Assembly: GCF_905220365.1 (NCBI RefSeq)
Contig: NC_061153.1
Span: 9,444,001-9,508,000, forward strand
Direction of reading: 5' to 3'
Origin: Vanessa cardui
Taxonomy: Eukaryota > Arthropoda > Insecta > Lepidoptera > Nymphalidae
DNA: 64,000 nt
Shown here: piece by piece, positions 1 through 9,327 of the stretch
How the letters are laid out: each line of letters starts with the position of its first letter
Numbering within the stretch: the first letter of the stretch is position 1
Notes under the pieces: model-generated
Told to the model about the DNA's origin: nothing
Seen by the model: the letters and a program-made list of their open reading frames with translations, nothing else
Database searches by the model: none
Translations under genes and position numbers: made by a program

Positions 1-50
1 ATTTTTTTCTCGATTACAACGATCTTTGAGTTCGAGGATGAGGTCTTCGT

Positions 51-491
51 TTACAAGCGACAGCGATTTATTTTTATTTTCATAATTTGTTGATGGAATG
101 TCCTGTTCAATTTTCGCAATTTTATTTTGTGCCGTAATATTTTCTTTTTTAGTGTTTCAATTTCTTTTTCTAATGTGTTATATTTTGTAACTAAGTTTTC
201 GGAAGTAGATTTTATACATTTTATTTCTTCTCGCATTCCAGTAATTTCTTGTCGTATAAGGCGTAAAGTTTAGTTTTGTGCGATCGAGAATTCCTTAAGA
301 TATTTATTAATGTCTTTTCGAAAATCTGACAGGTCATTTTTAATTTCATATTCCAATGAACGCTCTTTGCGTTTTCGTGGATGTATATTGATATTTGTCT
401 CCTCTTCATCTTGAATAGACAAATTAGGTGTAGAACCAGCAGTGTCGCCGCGTCCGAGATTTCCGCTAGTCGATGCTTCCTTTGTACTCAT
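51..491 (-). pseudogene. LINE ORF1 N-terminal region, degraded
   Basis: On the minus strand, a frame opens at 491 with a Ser/Thr/Pro-rich leader containing TPNLS, followed by a lysine/glutamate-rich stretch and a coiled coil (LVTKYNTLEKEIETLKK). This order is what the N-terminal part of ORF1 proteins of insect Jockey-type LINEs looks like; those proteins bind element RNA. The frame has an in-frame stop near 270, resumes in the same frame to about 136, and then shifts at a T-run. The C-terminal nucleic-acid-binding part lies beyond the left window edge or is missing. Family assignment is by appearance only. Confidence 0.5.
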
Positions 492-790
492 CCTTAAGTA
501 TTAAGTACGTAGCAAGTGCGTGTGAGTGAGCGAGTCGAAAAATTGCAATTGTCTTCTTTACTCCTGCGGGTTGGGGGGCGGGTGCGTATAGCACTGCGCT
601 TACACACAGGATTTAGATGATGGATTTGTTCACACAAATTAATACTTTAATAATATTAGTTTGTAAGTGTCACTTTCGTTAAAACAACAACTGCGATTTT
701 ATTTAAATATTTTAATCTTTTTAACTAGCACAATGCACACGTCCGCACGTTCCGAGAGTGTTTTGTATTGTGTTTTACATTTATTGTGGT
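492..790 (-). other. Probable 5' untranslated leader of the LINE ORF1 relic
   Basis: No reading frame of note. It lies directly upstream (minus strand) of the ORF1 relic at 51-491 and includes a short C/G-rich patch near 575-590. The simplest reading is the LINE leader abutting the linker of another LINE to its right. No promoter motif is convincing. Confidence 0.3.
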
Positions 791-2286
791 GATTGAAATT
801 ATTTTTGATGATTTGCCATGCTGATTCACACTTATTTTTAGCTTTACTTATATTTTTGATTATTATCTATACGTTGTGCATTTTGAATACATTTTTTTAA
901 AATTGTTGAGTATTTCCGATAGTTTTTCTTATTATTTCTTTTATTGCTCTTACACGAAATATATTTAAGATACAAAAAAACGCTTCTTAACGCAACAACG
1001 TCGAAGACTACTGGTAAGCCATTTATTATGATATTTTTGTTTGAAATGTTTACGTATATTTTGGGGAAACATAAATTATAAAAAAGAATTATAGTGTCAT
1101 AAAAAATATTAAATGCCCTTTCTGCGTCATTTTCGATATAAATTTCATTGAAAGATAAAGCTGACATTGCATCTAAAAAATTTTTTATGTTGTCCTTTCC
1201 ATAATCTCTTCTTTCTTCAAACCAAAATTTATAATCATGTTTTATTTCATTCTTTATTTTTACTTCTTTACAAATAGTGAAGATTTGAGTCAACATTGCT
1301 TTCTAAATTACTTATTATTAAATCAAGACATGCTTCTTTTCTTGTTGGTTTAGCTATATGGTATTTAAAATTGTGATTGTTTAGTATTGATATTAATCGA
1401 TTCGACAATTTTGTCTTTTTCATAATGTCAATATTCCAATCTCCACAAATAACTATCTGTTTTTTTAAATTCCTATTGTAATTGTTTATAATTAAGTCCA
1501 ATTCTCGAAAAAACATATTAACATTTGATCCTGGCGTTCTATATATACAAATTACTATTAGATTATATTGTGATAATTCTATGGCACATGATTCAAATTC
1601 ATATATAATATTAGGGACGTGAATTGGTAAGAATTCAAGATTATTTTTTAATAATATACAGGAACCTCCTCTTTTTACATTAGGACGCGAAAAATAATTT
1701 GCTAATTTATAGTTTTTCAACCGACTTCAAAAAGGAGGAGGTTATCAATTAAAATACAGACGTATTTTTTTTTATGTTTGTTACCTCATAACTTCCAAGA
1801 AAACCCTATAGTATATCTATCAAAAAACAATACGAGAATAGTTTAAGAAATATGTTTTTTACAAATTACCTTTCATACGATAATATATTGGGTGAATCAA
1901 GGGGCTCGTATCGCTTCTTTCTTTTGATTGTTGAGGCGTGTGCCAGTGGCTGACACCGGCTCCAAATATAGCAATAACTATAACTACATTATGTAATCGT
2001 AAATCGACTTTTAAGTAGTCTTATATTTTTCATTTCATTTTACCTATGAGGACTCTAAAAATATGTTAAATTTGCAATTATTTTTATTACTTTTTAGTGC
2101 ATTTTTATTTGTTTTAAAATAGTGTTTTGTTTGAAGTCGGTTTTTCTTTTTGTTAAAATTTTATTTATAATTCTAAAATTTGACTCATGTCCTTTCTTTA
2201 AGAATGTTTCGGTCAAACATATAATATCTATAGCACCTATTTTATTTTCAAGCTCACCTAATGCAATTTCAAGAAAACCTTGTTTG
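790..2286 (-). pseudogene. CR1-like LINE ORF2: apurinic-like endonuclease plus linker
   Basis: Minus strand. The endonuclease start is at about 2286-2165 (AIDIICLTETF with the catalytic Glu). It is interrupted by the insertion at 1713-2168 and resumes at 1720-1268 with RGGSCILLKNN, VICIYRTPGS, the GDWN block and a SNLESNVD segment. A frame change leads to the linker (1296-844: YGKDNIKNFLDAMSALSFNE; KKCIQNAQ), with a further CESAWQIIKN block near 820. Members of this family cleave target DNA for target-primed reverse transcription. The reverse transcriptase domain that should follow is absent. ORF1 of probably the same element lies upstream at 5671-7102, separated by the LEP-A insertion at 2287-5670; joining the flanks restores a sensible endonuclease start. 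Confidence 0.75.
1713..2168 (+). mobile_element. LEP-A copy 1, internally deleted
   Basis: Starts with the family head (TTTTTCAACCGACTTC, then GGAGGAGG and a T-run) and, after only about 90 bp, jumps to the loop of the fold-back tail (AGAAAACCCTATAG). It ends with the right arm closing in GAAGTCGG, TTTTTCTTTTTG and AAAATTTTATTTAT. Compared with the full copy at 53511-55136 it lacks the middle of the head, the Helitron and the left arm. It sits inside the LINE endonuclease, whose coding sequence continues on both sides. A short TTTATA on each side could be a target duplication. Confidence 0.7.
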
Positions 2287-2575
2287 TCAACCGACTTCCA
2301 AAAGGAGAAGGTTATCAATTCGTCTGTATTTTTTTTTTTTTTTTTTTTTTTATGTTTGTTACCTCATAACTTTTCACTGGGTAGACCGATTTTGATAAAT
2401 TTTTTTTGTTTGAAAGGTAGTGCTTCCCGTGGGGTCCCATTTTTTTTTATTTTTTTCCGATGATGGTATCCGTATGAAAACGACATAAGTCTTAAATTTG
2501 CATTATGTATATGCGCGACAAATAGGTGAATAATTCAAAATCACGTTAACCAATTTTGATAATTCTTTTTTTATT

Positions 2576-3493
2576 AACCGACTTCAAAAAAAGGAGGAGG
2601 TTCTCAATTCGTCGGGGCGTTTTTTTTTTTTTTTTTTTTTATTTTTTATGTATGTTACCGAATTACTCGAAGATGGCTGGGCTGATTTTGACAATTCTTT
2701 TTTTGTTTGAAAGGGCATGTTTTACAGGTGGTCCCATTGTCAGGAGATCAGGATCTGATGATGGGATCCTGGATAAATCAAGGGAACTCCTCAAATTTTA
2801 TAGGCACACCTATAGTGATTTCGGTTTTATTCAAAGGTGCCTTGGTCATATGCTCACGAAAAGTGACATTTGATGAAGTGGAACTGATGATGAAGACCAC
2901 AACTAGTAATCAGATTAGTAAGTAACTATTTTACGGGCTTAGTTCTATTTCTTTAAGATAGTCGTCAAGCAATTGATGTATTGATGTTAGTAAACATGCC
3001 TATGATGAAGTCTAGCTGATGGTGGACTACCAGGAGAACTCCTCATTGATTAACGGCATTAAATTGAATGACAAACACTACCAATTGTAATTATAAATAA
3101 CAAAACAACACTGAAAAGCAGTAAATAAATTTTTATAAATAAAAAAAAACCGCCTTCAAAAATTAACTAAAAAGAAAAAAATAATCAGTTACATCCATAT
3201 CCAATTTACGATTTTTTAATCACCTTTTGAAGGCGGTGCCAACAAAGTAAATAAATTCCTATATTGAAATCATTTAATTTGTATCGATAGTAAGGTTTGT
3301 CTAATGGTGTCATCTATACAATAAATAGATTTAGTTTTTGTATGTATGTATTATGTACCTATATTAGCAATGTTGGCACCGACTTTGAGAGGTGATTAAA
3401 AAATCGTAAATTGGATATGGATGTAACTGATTATTTTTTTCTTTTTAGTTCATTTTTGAAGGCGGTTTTTTTTAATTTATAAAAATTTTTATA
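2576..3493 (+). mobile_element. LEP-B element nested in LEP-A
   Basis: A related head (AACCGACTTC, AAAAAAAGGAGGAGG, TTCTCAATTCGTCGG, T-run, then GAAAGGGCATG and GGGAACTCCTC) is followed by its own fold-back tail (3128-3493). Sequence and tail differ from LEP-A, but the plan is the same: ACCGACTTC head, T-run, hairpin tail. It lies exactly after the ATTCTTTTTTTATT run in the LEP-A head, and LEP-A continues after it. Confidence 0.65.
3128..3493. repeat. Fold-back (inverted repeat) tail of LEP-B
   Basis: Left arm about 3128-3240 (AAAAACCGCCTTCAAAAATT ... GAAGGCGGTGCCAACA) and right arm about 3370-3493 (TGTTGGCACCGACTTTGAGA ... TTTTTGAAGGCGGTTTTTTT) are near-perfect reverse complements of about 115 bp, with a loop of about 130 bp. 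This could form a long hairpin as single-stranded DNA or RNA. Confidence 0.8.
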
Positions 3494-3710
3494 AAGGATA
3501 TACTTTAATGGTAGTTTGGTGAAAGTTTGGTAAGGTTCTGAGCTCGGGATCCATGACAAATTAAGGGAACGGGAGGGAACGGAACAATTCTGAAGAGCAC
3601 GTTAGCAAGACTCGGTCGAATCTTTTATTTATGGGTTACTTGGATATTTGAATCACCTTCCGGAACGTGGTTATGTTCATGTAATTGTCATAATCGAATA
3701 TTATAATCAA

Positions 3711-3962
3711 CTAGCGACCCGCCCCGACTTCTCACGGGTGCAATACTGATACTAAATATACTAAAGAATTTGTTTATTTACGACATCACATTGCAAACTT
3801 CTAAAATTGTCAGTGTTTCTTTACTATATTATTCATTTATTATATACACAAACCTTCCCCTTGAATCACACTATCTATTAAAAAAAACCGCATCAAAATC
3901 CGTTGCGTAGTTTTAAAGATATAGGGACAGAGAAAGCGACTTTGTTTTATACTATGTATTGA
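3711..3962 (-). mobile_element. Helitron-like segment inside LEP-A copy 2
   Basis: Read on the minus strand it starts TCAATACATAGTATAAAAC and ends in the hairpin-like CCCGTGAGAAGTCGGGGCGG followed by GTCGCTAG. A 5' TC, a 3' CTRR and a short GC-rich 3' hairpin are Helitron hallmarks, and this end sequence is very common in Lepidoptera. The same segment is at the same place in every long LEP-A copy here, so it was inserted before the family spread. Confidence 0.65.
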
Positions 3963-4701
3963 CGGAACTCTTAAACGGCTTACAGTTAGGATGCGATTTG
4001 GGGCAGAATTTCTTTCTGCCTTTAATCAAATTTTGTGTATATGATGTGATGTCATATGATGTACGACATTGCATACGAATAGCTCTTTAGTAAAGTTTTT
4101 TTACTGAGGTCGATTACAGCTCATTCGAGGGTGGTACCTTGTAGTTTATGCCGCATGACATATTAAAGCCGCATTTTCGAAAGTCTATTTTTGCTTTATT
4201 CGAAAGTTTCTTTTGAAATTGTCCCTGAAGTAGTTTCTGATTCATATAAACGGCACGCTTAATCTATCCATATTAAGAAAAAAATGTTAGTCTACATCAG
4301 CTTCACTTAAAATCAAAAAATAAATAAAATTTTAACAAAAAGAAAAACCGACTTCAAACAAAACAGTATTTTAAAACAAATTAAAATGCACTAAAAAATA
4401 ATAAAAATAATTGCATATTTAACATATTTTTGAGAGTCCTCCTAGGTAAAATGAAATGAAAAATATTAGACTACTTAAAAGTCGATTTACGATTATATAA
4501 TGTAGTTATAATTATTGCTATATTTGGAGTCGGTGTCAGCCAACCCTATACTATACCTATCAAAAAACAATACGAGAATACTTTAAGAAATGTTTCTTAC
4601 AAATTACCTTTTATACGATATTATACTGGGTCAATCAAGAGGCTCGTATCGCTTCTTTCTTTTGATTGTTCAAGCGTGTGCCTGTGGCTGACACCAGCTC
4701 C

Positions 4702-4821
4702 AAATATAGCAATAATTATAACTACATTATATAATCGTAAATCGACTTTTAAGTAGTCTAATATTTTTCATTTCATTTTACCTAGGAGGACTCTCAAAAA
4801 TATGTTAAATATGCAATTATT
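4702..4821 (+). repeat. 120-bp direct repeat, left copy
   Basis: Identical by eye to 5465-5584 (starts AAATATAGCAATAATTATAA, ends AAATATGCAATTATT). The two copies flank the duplicated LINE ORF1 segment, as a very long target-site duplication would. Confidence 0.85.
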
Positions 4822-5468
4822 AGATATATTGCAAGTTGAGTGCGCCTCCAATATCTCGTTGGGATACATTCACGTTTGACACAATCTTTGCTAGATCCAA
4901 CTCTTTGTTATTATTTTCAGTAAGTCTTTGGTTGCATATTGTTTCAGCTAATGGCGTTTGAAAATGTCTTTTTGGCATGCTGACATAGCTTTTGTTATTT
5001 GTAATAGGAAAATAGCAAGACCTCGGTATTTGATTTATTACATATCTGTGCCGTGGTGTTGAAAAGAACTTATTTGCTTGATTACATTGTATCTTGGCTA
5101 CTTGCAATGGAGATTTATACGATTGTGCGTTAGTACAATAATGATCCTCAATATTTTTTTTTTAGTTTGCTGTTTTCAGCCTTTATATTTTGAAGTTCCC
5201 TTTTTAAGTCTTCTACTTGTTGTTTAAGATCGTCTAAGAGATACTCGTCCATCTCCGATTTTGTCAAATTTTTCGAAGTCTTAATCTGGACTGAGTGGAC
5301 AAAGGATTCTTGAGGAGAAGAAGATGTATATGATATATCAGAATCAGAATCATATTTGTTTCGAAGTTTTCTAATTGTTATGTTTTCCATTTATAATTAA
5401 TATATATAAATTATTGTTTAAATTAATAAAAAAAAAACAACGTATAACGTTCACCGTGGATTAGAAAT
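4819..5468 (-). pseudogene. Duplicated 5' part of the CR1-like LINE ORF1
   Basis: Near-identical 650-bp copy of 6455-7104 in the same orientation. It contains the start codon and all of the N-terminal coding part (start at 5390 on the minus strand) plus about 75 bp of leader. It differs at the T-run near 5154-5163 (one base longer, C changed to T), which breaks the frame into 5390-5148 and 5107-4820. It lacks the C-terminal half. It sits in the LEP-A tail between 120-bp direct repeats, so it was placed there after LEP-A had inserted. Confidence 0.85.
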
Positions 5469-5584
5469 ATAGCAATAATTATAACTACATTATATAATCG
5501 TAAATCGACTTTTAAGTAGTCTAATATTTTTCATTTCATTTTACCTAGGAGGACTCTCAAAAATATGTTAAATATGCAATTATT
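5465..5584 (+). repeat. 120-bp direct repeat, right copy
   Basis: Second copy of the LEP-A tail piece at 4702-4821; from here the tail runs on to its normal end at about 5670. Confidence 0.85.
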
Positions 5585-5670
5585 TTTATTATTTTTTAGT
5601 GCATTTTAATTTGTTTTAAAATACTGTTTTGTTTGAAGTCGGTTTTTCTTTTTGTTAAAATTTTATTTAT

Positions 5671-7102
5671 GTAAGCTATTGTGTTTAGAAACGAAAAAAA
5701 TCTGTAGCATTAGTTTGCGTTTTTATATTTTTATTAATTTTATTTATCTTTATTTGATCAAACAGGTAAGGTATTGTTTCTTTTTGTAGTTTATTTATTT
5801 CTATATTTTTATTGCATGCATTGTGGTTTTTAATTTGTTGTGAACTTTTATTAAAATAAAATGGAATTGTACCTTTTTTCGGCAATATTTTTTTATTATT
5901 TTTATCCTTATTATTATATTTTAATGTTATGTTTTTTTTAGAGTAAAAATGTAAGTGTTTATTTATGTAAGTATTTTTGTAATGAATGTAATCAATTTCT
6001 ACACTTATTTTAATATTTGTTTATTGTAACTAGGAGATTCAATAAATTTACAATTCATAAAATTTTGCACGATTAACTTGATATTATTATTTAACAAATT
6101 TTCATTTAAGTGTGGATTGCGATTTACATTTAATACAAAAACGTGATATTTTTTAATTTGTGTAATGCATGACATAATTCTGAAAAGACAATGTAAGGAT
6201 TTTTGTCATTTGAACCAACTGCTAATACAATAATATCCTCATTACACAAATTTTGCAATATATTACCGCAACTACTGAGGACCTGTTCACAGGTCGCATA
6301 TGGTTTTACCCAAGATGATAATTTATAGATATCGTTTTCTATTTGGCTTCGATAATTTCTCAATTTTGTTGAAAATCCTTGGACTTGTTCATCACCGAGA
6401 ATTATACATAAGTTTAGCCTTATTCTTTTCTTTGATATTGGTCTTGTTAGAAATATTAGATATATTGCAAGTTGAGTGCGCCTCCAATATCTCGTTGGGA
6501 TACATTCACGTTTGACACAATCTTTGCTAGATCCAACTCTTTGTTATTATTTTCAGTAAGTCTTTGGTTGCATATTGTTTCAGCTAATGGCGTTTGAAAA
6601 TGTCTTTTTGGCATGCTGACATAGCTTTTGTTATTTGTAATAGGAAAATAGCAAGACCTCGGTATTTGATTTATTACATATCTGTGCCGTGGTGTTGAAA
6701 AGAACTTATTTGCTTGATTACATTGTATCTTGGCTACTTGCAATGGAGATTTATACGATTGTGCGTTAGTACAATAATGATCCTCAATATTTTTTTTCAG
6801 TTTGCTGTTTTCAGCCTTTATATTTTGAAGTTCCCTTTTTAAGTCTTCTACTTGTTGTTTAAGATCGTCTAAGAGATACTCGTCCATCTCCGATTTTGTC
6901 AAATTTTTCGAAGTCTTAATCTGGACTGAGTGGACAAAGGATTCTTGAGGAGAAGAAGATGTATATGATATATCAGAATCAGAATCATATTTGTTTCGAA
7001 GTTTTCTAATTGTTATGTTTTCCATTTATAATTAATATATATAAATTATTGTTTAAATTAATAAAAAAAAAACAACGTATAACGTTCACCGTGGATTAGA
7101 AA
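5671..7102 (-). pseudogene. CR1-like LINE ORF1: coiled coil, conserved middle, SGNH-like block
   Basis: The open part starts at 7025 and runs 189 codons to 6456: an acidic, Ser-rich N-terminus, a leucine-zipper-like coiled coil (residues about 45-80, LLDDLKQQVEDLKRELQ), then a basic middle (TPRHRYVINQIPRSCYFP). After a stop, another frame (6363-6130) continues with EDIIVLAVGSNDKNPY, the GxND block of SGNH hydrolases/esterases known from ORF1 of CR1-type elements. Further down (5885-5685) are two related motifs, KGTIPFYF and KETIPYLF. Such ORF1 proteins act as RNA chaperones. Several stops and shifts make it non-functional. The N-terminal half is duplicated at 4819-5468. Confidence 0.65.
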
Positions 7103-7200
7103 TCTCAACACTCGACGCATACATTAACTTAATCCTTATTGTGATTCCATTACACTAATGCACATATGACTCGAATGTTCTAATTATGTTAGTTATTTAA
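7103..7200. other. LINE leader / piggyBac flank, nothing coding
   Basis: Short stretch between the ORF1 leader and the left TTAA of the piggyBac relic. No motif seen other than the TTAA at 7197-7200. Confidence 0.4.
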
Positions 7201-7360
7201 CCTTTAACTGCTGACGTGGGGGCCTCTCAGGCCCGACGAAAGTAATAATACCCAATTATTCCCCACCCCCGCGCGCGACGCATACGCTGCCTCTGGTAAA
7301 TTCGAATTTAGTCGCCCGGAGGCCACCAAGGTCGGTACAGGTGTCGGCGCGCGTAAAATA

Positions 7361-7471
7361 GGTGAGTAAATTGATTTCAAATTTTTTTATGGGCCCGTCA
7401 GACCCCACGTCAGTAGTTACGTTACTTTTTGAAACGTCACCAAATTTTATCTTTTTTATTTTTTTTAACAG
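7361..7471 (+). promoter_or_regulatory. Candidate 5'-UTR intron of the piggyBac relic gene
   Basis: GGTGAGTAAA is a good splice donor, and a pyrimidine-rich stretch ending TTTTTTTTAACAG just before the start codon at 7493 is a good acceptor. An intron before the start codon would fit. Repeated at 8308-8418. Confidence 0.45.
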
Positions 7472-7492
7472 AAAGCAATTAATTAGTCTAAA

Positions 7493-7711
7493 ATGGAGCC
7501 CAGTACGTCTTCGGGAAGAAAACGTTCTACCAATACCGGCGGTAGTTCACAAATTTCTAAAGCCAGAAGAGTTGTTGCGCCTAGTGATAGTAATTTTGAG
7601 TCAGTTGTGTCTTCGTGGATTAATTGTGAGGATTCTAGCGGTTCAGAAGCAGAAGATATCGACGAGACATTTATTCAGAAAGAAATATTACAGAAAGAGG
7701 ACTTTTTATGA
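7493..7711 (+). pseudogene. piggyBac transposase N-terminal part, copy 1
   Basis: 72 codons from the ATG after the candidate acceptor. The N-terminus is Ser/Arg/Lys-rich, followed by an acidic stretch (GSEAEDIDE), as is usual for the disordered start of piggyBac transposases. It ends KEDFL and its stop overlaps the next ATG (ATGA at 7708). The roughly 400 residues with the catalytic aspartates expected next are missing, so this is the left edge of an internal deletion. Confidence 0.7.
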
Positions 7712-7980
7712 AAAAATTGGCTCGTAGGTTGGTTTTGCAACATATGAAAAGAAGAGTGTTGAATGATAGACTACCGCGTAAACTACGTCTAAGTTTGACG
7801 CGAGTGCTAGGTTCAGATATGCCTGAAGGTCCAGAAATTCAAGAGGAAGCCCTAAAACAAAGAAAAAGATGCCACACATGCCCTTTAAAACTCCAGAGGA
7901 AGTCAACACATATATGTTATGTATGTAAAAAACATGTGTGTCTTCAATGCGCTAAGGAGATTTGCCCGGATTGTGCGTAA
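7708..7980 (+). pseudogene. piggyBac transposase C-terminal cysteine-rich domain, copy 1
   Basis: 90 codons: a helical segment (KKLARRLVLQHMKRR) that normally follows the catalytic domain, then the Cys-rich end RCHTCPLK, ICYVCKKHVC and CAKEICPDC, the zinc-binding domain with which piggyBac transposases contact the transposon ends. It overlaps the N-terminal fragment by four bases in another frame, so no fusion protein is made without frameshifting. A lone DNA-binding domain might act as a repressor; that is conjecture. Confidence 0.8.
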
Positions 7981-8169
7981 ATTGAGATATTTGACGCCTT
8001 GCATTTTTTCTTTCACAATGATTGATAAAATTTTACAAAAAGCACATTAATAAAAAAAAACATGTACTGACGTTCTCTGTAATTAAAATGGTGATATAGA
8101 ATAACTACTGAGTTTCTAGTCGGTTTTTGATTTTGATAACAAGTGAAATAGTTTTCCATTTATTAATAA

Positions 8170-8304
8170 TTAGCGCCCCTACCCGGCTTTTCAATGCTGT
8201 TACTAAATAAACTACAGAATTTCTTTATAATTATAAGGTATACAATACTGCTGTACATTATTTTGATTAACTTTGTAGGTTTTAGTAATTAAAAAAAACT
8301 CTAT
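8170..8304 (-). mobile_element. Diverged Helitron-like fragment between the piggyBac blocks
   Basis: TAGCGCCCCTACCCGGCTTT, then GTTACTAAATAAACTACAGA, resembles the Helitron segment in the LEP-A copies (TAGCGACCCGCCCCG ... ACTAAATATACTACAG). It ends in an A-run directly before the second 652-bp block. Confidence 0.45.
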
Positions 8305-8439
8305 ATAGGTGAGTAAATTGATTTCAAATTTTTTTATGGGCCCGTCAGACCCCACGTCAGTAGTTACGTTACTTTTTGAAACGTCACCAAATTTTATCTT
8401 TTTTATTTTTTTTAACAGAAAGCAATTAATTAGTCTAAA

Positions 8440-8658
8440 ATGGAGCCCAGTACGTCTTCGGGAAGAAAACGTTCTACCAATACCGGCGGTAGTTCACAAA
8501 TTTCTAAAGCCAGAAGAGTTGTTGCGCCTAGTGATAGTAATTTTGAGTCAGTTGTGTCTTCGTGGATTAATTGTGAGGATTCTAGCGGTTCAGAAGCAGA
8601 AGATATCGACGAGACATTTATTCAGAAAGAAATATTACAGAAAGAGGACTTTTTATGA
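8440..8658 (+). pseudogene. piggyBac transposase N-terminal part, copy 2
   Basis: Same 72 codons as 7493-7711, with no amino-acid change. Same overlap with the following C-terminal frame. Confidence 0.7.
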
Positions 8659-8927
8659 AAAAATTGGCTCGTAGGTTGGTTTTGCAACATATGAAAAGAA
8701 GAGTGTTGAATGATAGACTACCGCGTAAACTACGTCTAAGTTTGACGCGAGTGCTAGGTTCAGATATGCCTGAAGGTCCAGAAATTCAAGAGGAAGCCCT
8801 AAAACAAAGAAAAAGATGCCACACATGCCCTTTAAAACTCCAGAGGAAGTCAACACATATATGTTATGTATGTAAAAAACATGTGTGTCTTCAATGCGCT
8901 AAGGAGATTTGCCCGGATTGTGCGTAA
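8655..8927 (+). pseudogene. piggyBac C-terminal cysteine-rich domain, copy 2
   Basis: Same 90 codons as 7708-7980, with all the Cys and His residues of the Cys-rich domain kept. The lack of decay shows the duplication is recent. Confidence 0.8.
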
Positions 8928-9327
8928 ATTGAGATATTTGACGCCTTGCATTTTTTTATTTCTAATTTAGTAATAAGGTTGATTGTGATAAAGTTTAATT
9001 AGAAAAACTATAGAAATGTTATTATAGATGTTACTTTATTTAGTTTGTTAAAAGATAAAAACTTATAATATTAATCCTGATCTCAAGTAATTTTTGCCAA
9101 AAAAATGTTTGCTTTTGTTTAATTGATAAATACAAAACTCATTTAAATAAATAAATATAAAAAACTCTATTATTTTCATTCATTTAAGTCTATTTAACGC
9201 AAATAATAATAAAACGGATCATTTATGTCCACACTTTTTTACTTATACGTACTTGAAGTTCCGGGCCTCACAGACCCCACGTCAGCGCTTACGTTATAAA
9301 AAATCCACGTCAGCAGCTAAAGGTTAA

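Larger units (their letters stand above)
2287..5670 (+). mobile_element. LEP-A copy 2, hosting two further insertions
   Basis: Head at 2287-2575, then a nested LEP-B element (2576-3493). LEP-A resumes at 3494 (TACTTTAATGGTAGTTTGG), followed by a Helitron segment (3711-3962) and a fold-back tail (about 4320-5670). The right tail arm is broken by a copied piece of LINE ORF1 (4819-5468) with 120 bp of tail duplicated on both sides. The element separates ORF1 from ORF2 of a minus-strand CR1-like LINE. No protein is encoded; it must have moved using enzymes from elsewhere. Confidence 0.7.
4320..5670. repeat. Fold-back tail of LEP-A copy 2, right arm interrupted
   Basis: Left arm about 4320-4545 (AAAACCGACTTCAAACAAAA to GGAGTCGGTGTCAGCC), loop to about 4685, right arm from 4686 (GGCTGACACCAGCTCC). 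The right arm is cut at 4821 by the copied LINE ORF1 fragment, then partly repeated at 5465-5584 and completed to 5670. Confidence 0.75.
7358..8009 (+). repeat. piggyBac internal duplication, copy 1
   Basis: 652-bp block repeated at a spacing of 947 bp with no difference I can see. It begins at ATAGGTGAGT, which looks like a 5' splice site, and ends at GACGCCTTGCATTTTTT. The boundaries carry only short matches (ATA on the left, T-run on the right). Confidence 0.9.
8305..8956 (+). repeat. piggyBac internal duplication, copy 2
   Basis: Second copy of 7358-8009. It starts directly after the Helitron-like fragment and ends before the right-hand subterminal region. Confidence 0.9.
7201..9323 (+). 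mobile_element. Non-autonomous piggyBac-type transposon
   Basis: The left end CCTTTAACTGCTGACGTGG and the right end CCACGTCAGCAGCTAAAGG are inverted repeats with one mismatch, and each is flanked by TTAA (7197-7200 and 9324-9327), the target site piggyBac enzymes duplicate. Inside are two copies of a 652-bp block (7358-8009 and 8305-8956) coding for the N-terminal and C-terminal parts of a piggyBac transposase with the DDD catalytic core missing. A Helitron-like fragment separates the blocks. The element could be moved only by a transposase from elsewhere. Confidence 0.9.

Noticed and set aside
2122..2873. Plus-strand frames rich in Phe over T-runs
   Set aside because: Read-through of LEP-A/LEP-B homopolymer runs; no conserved protein.
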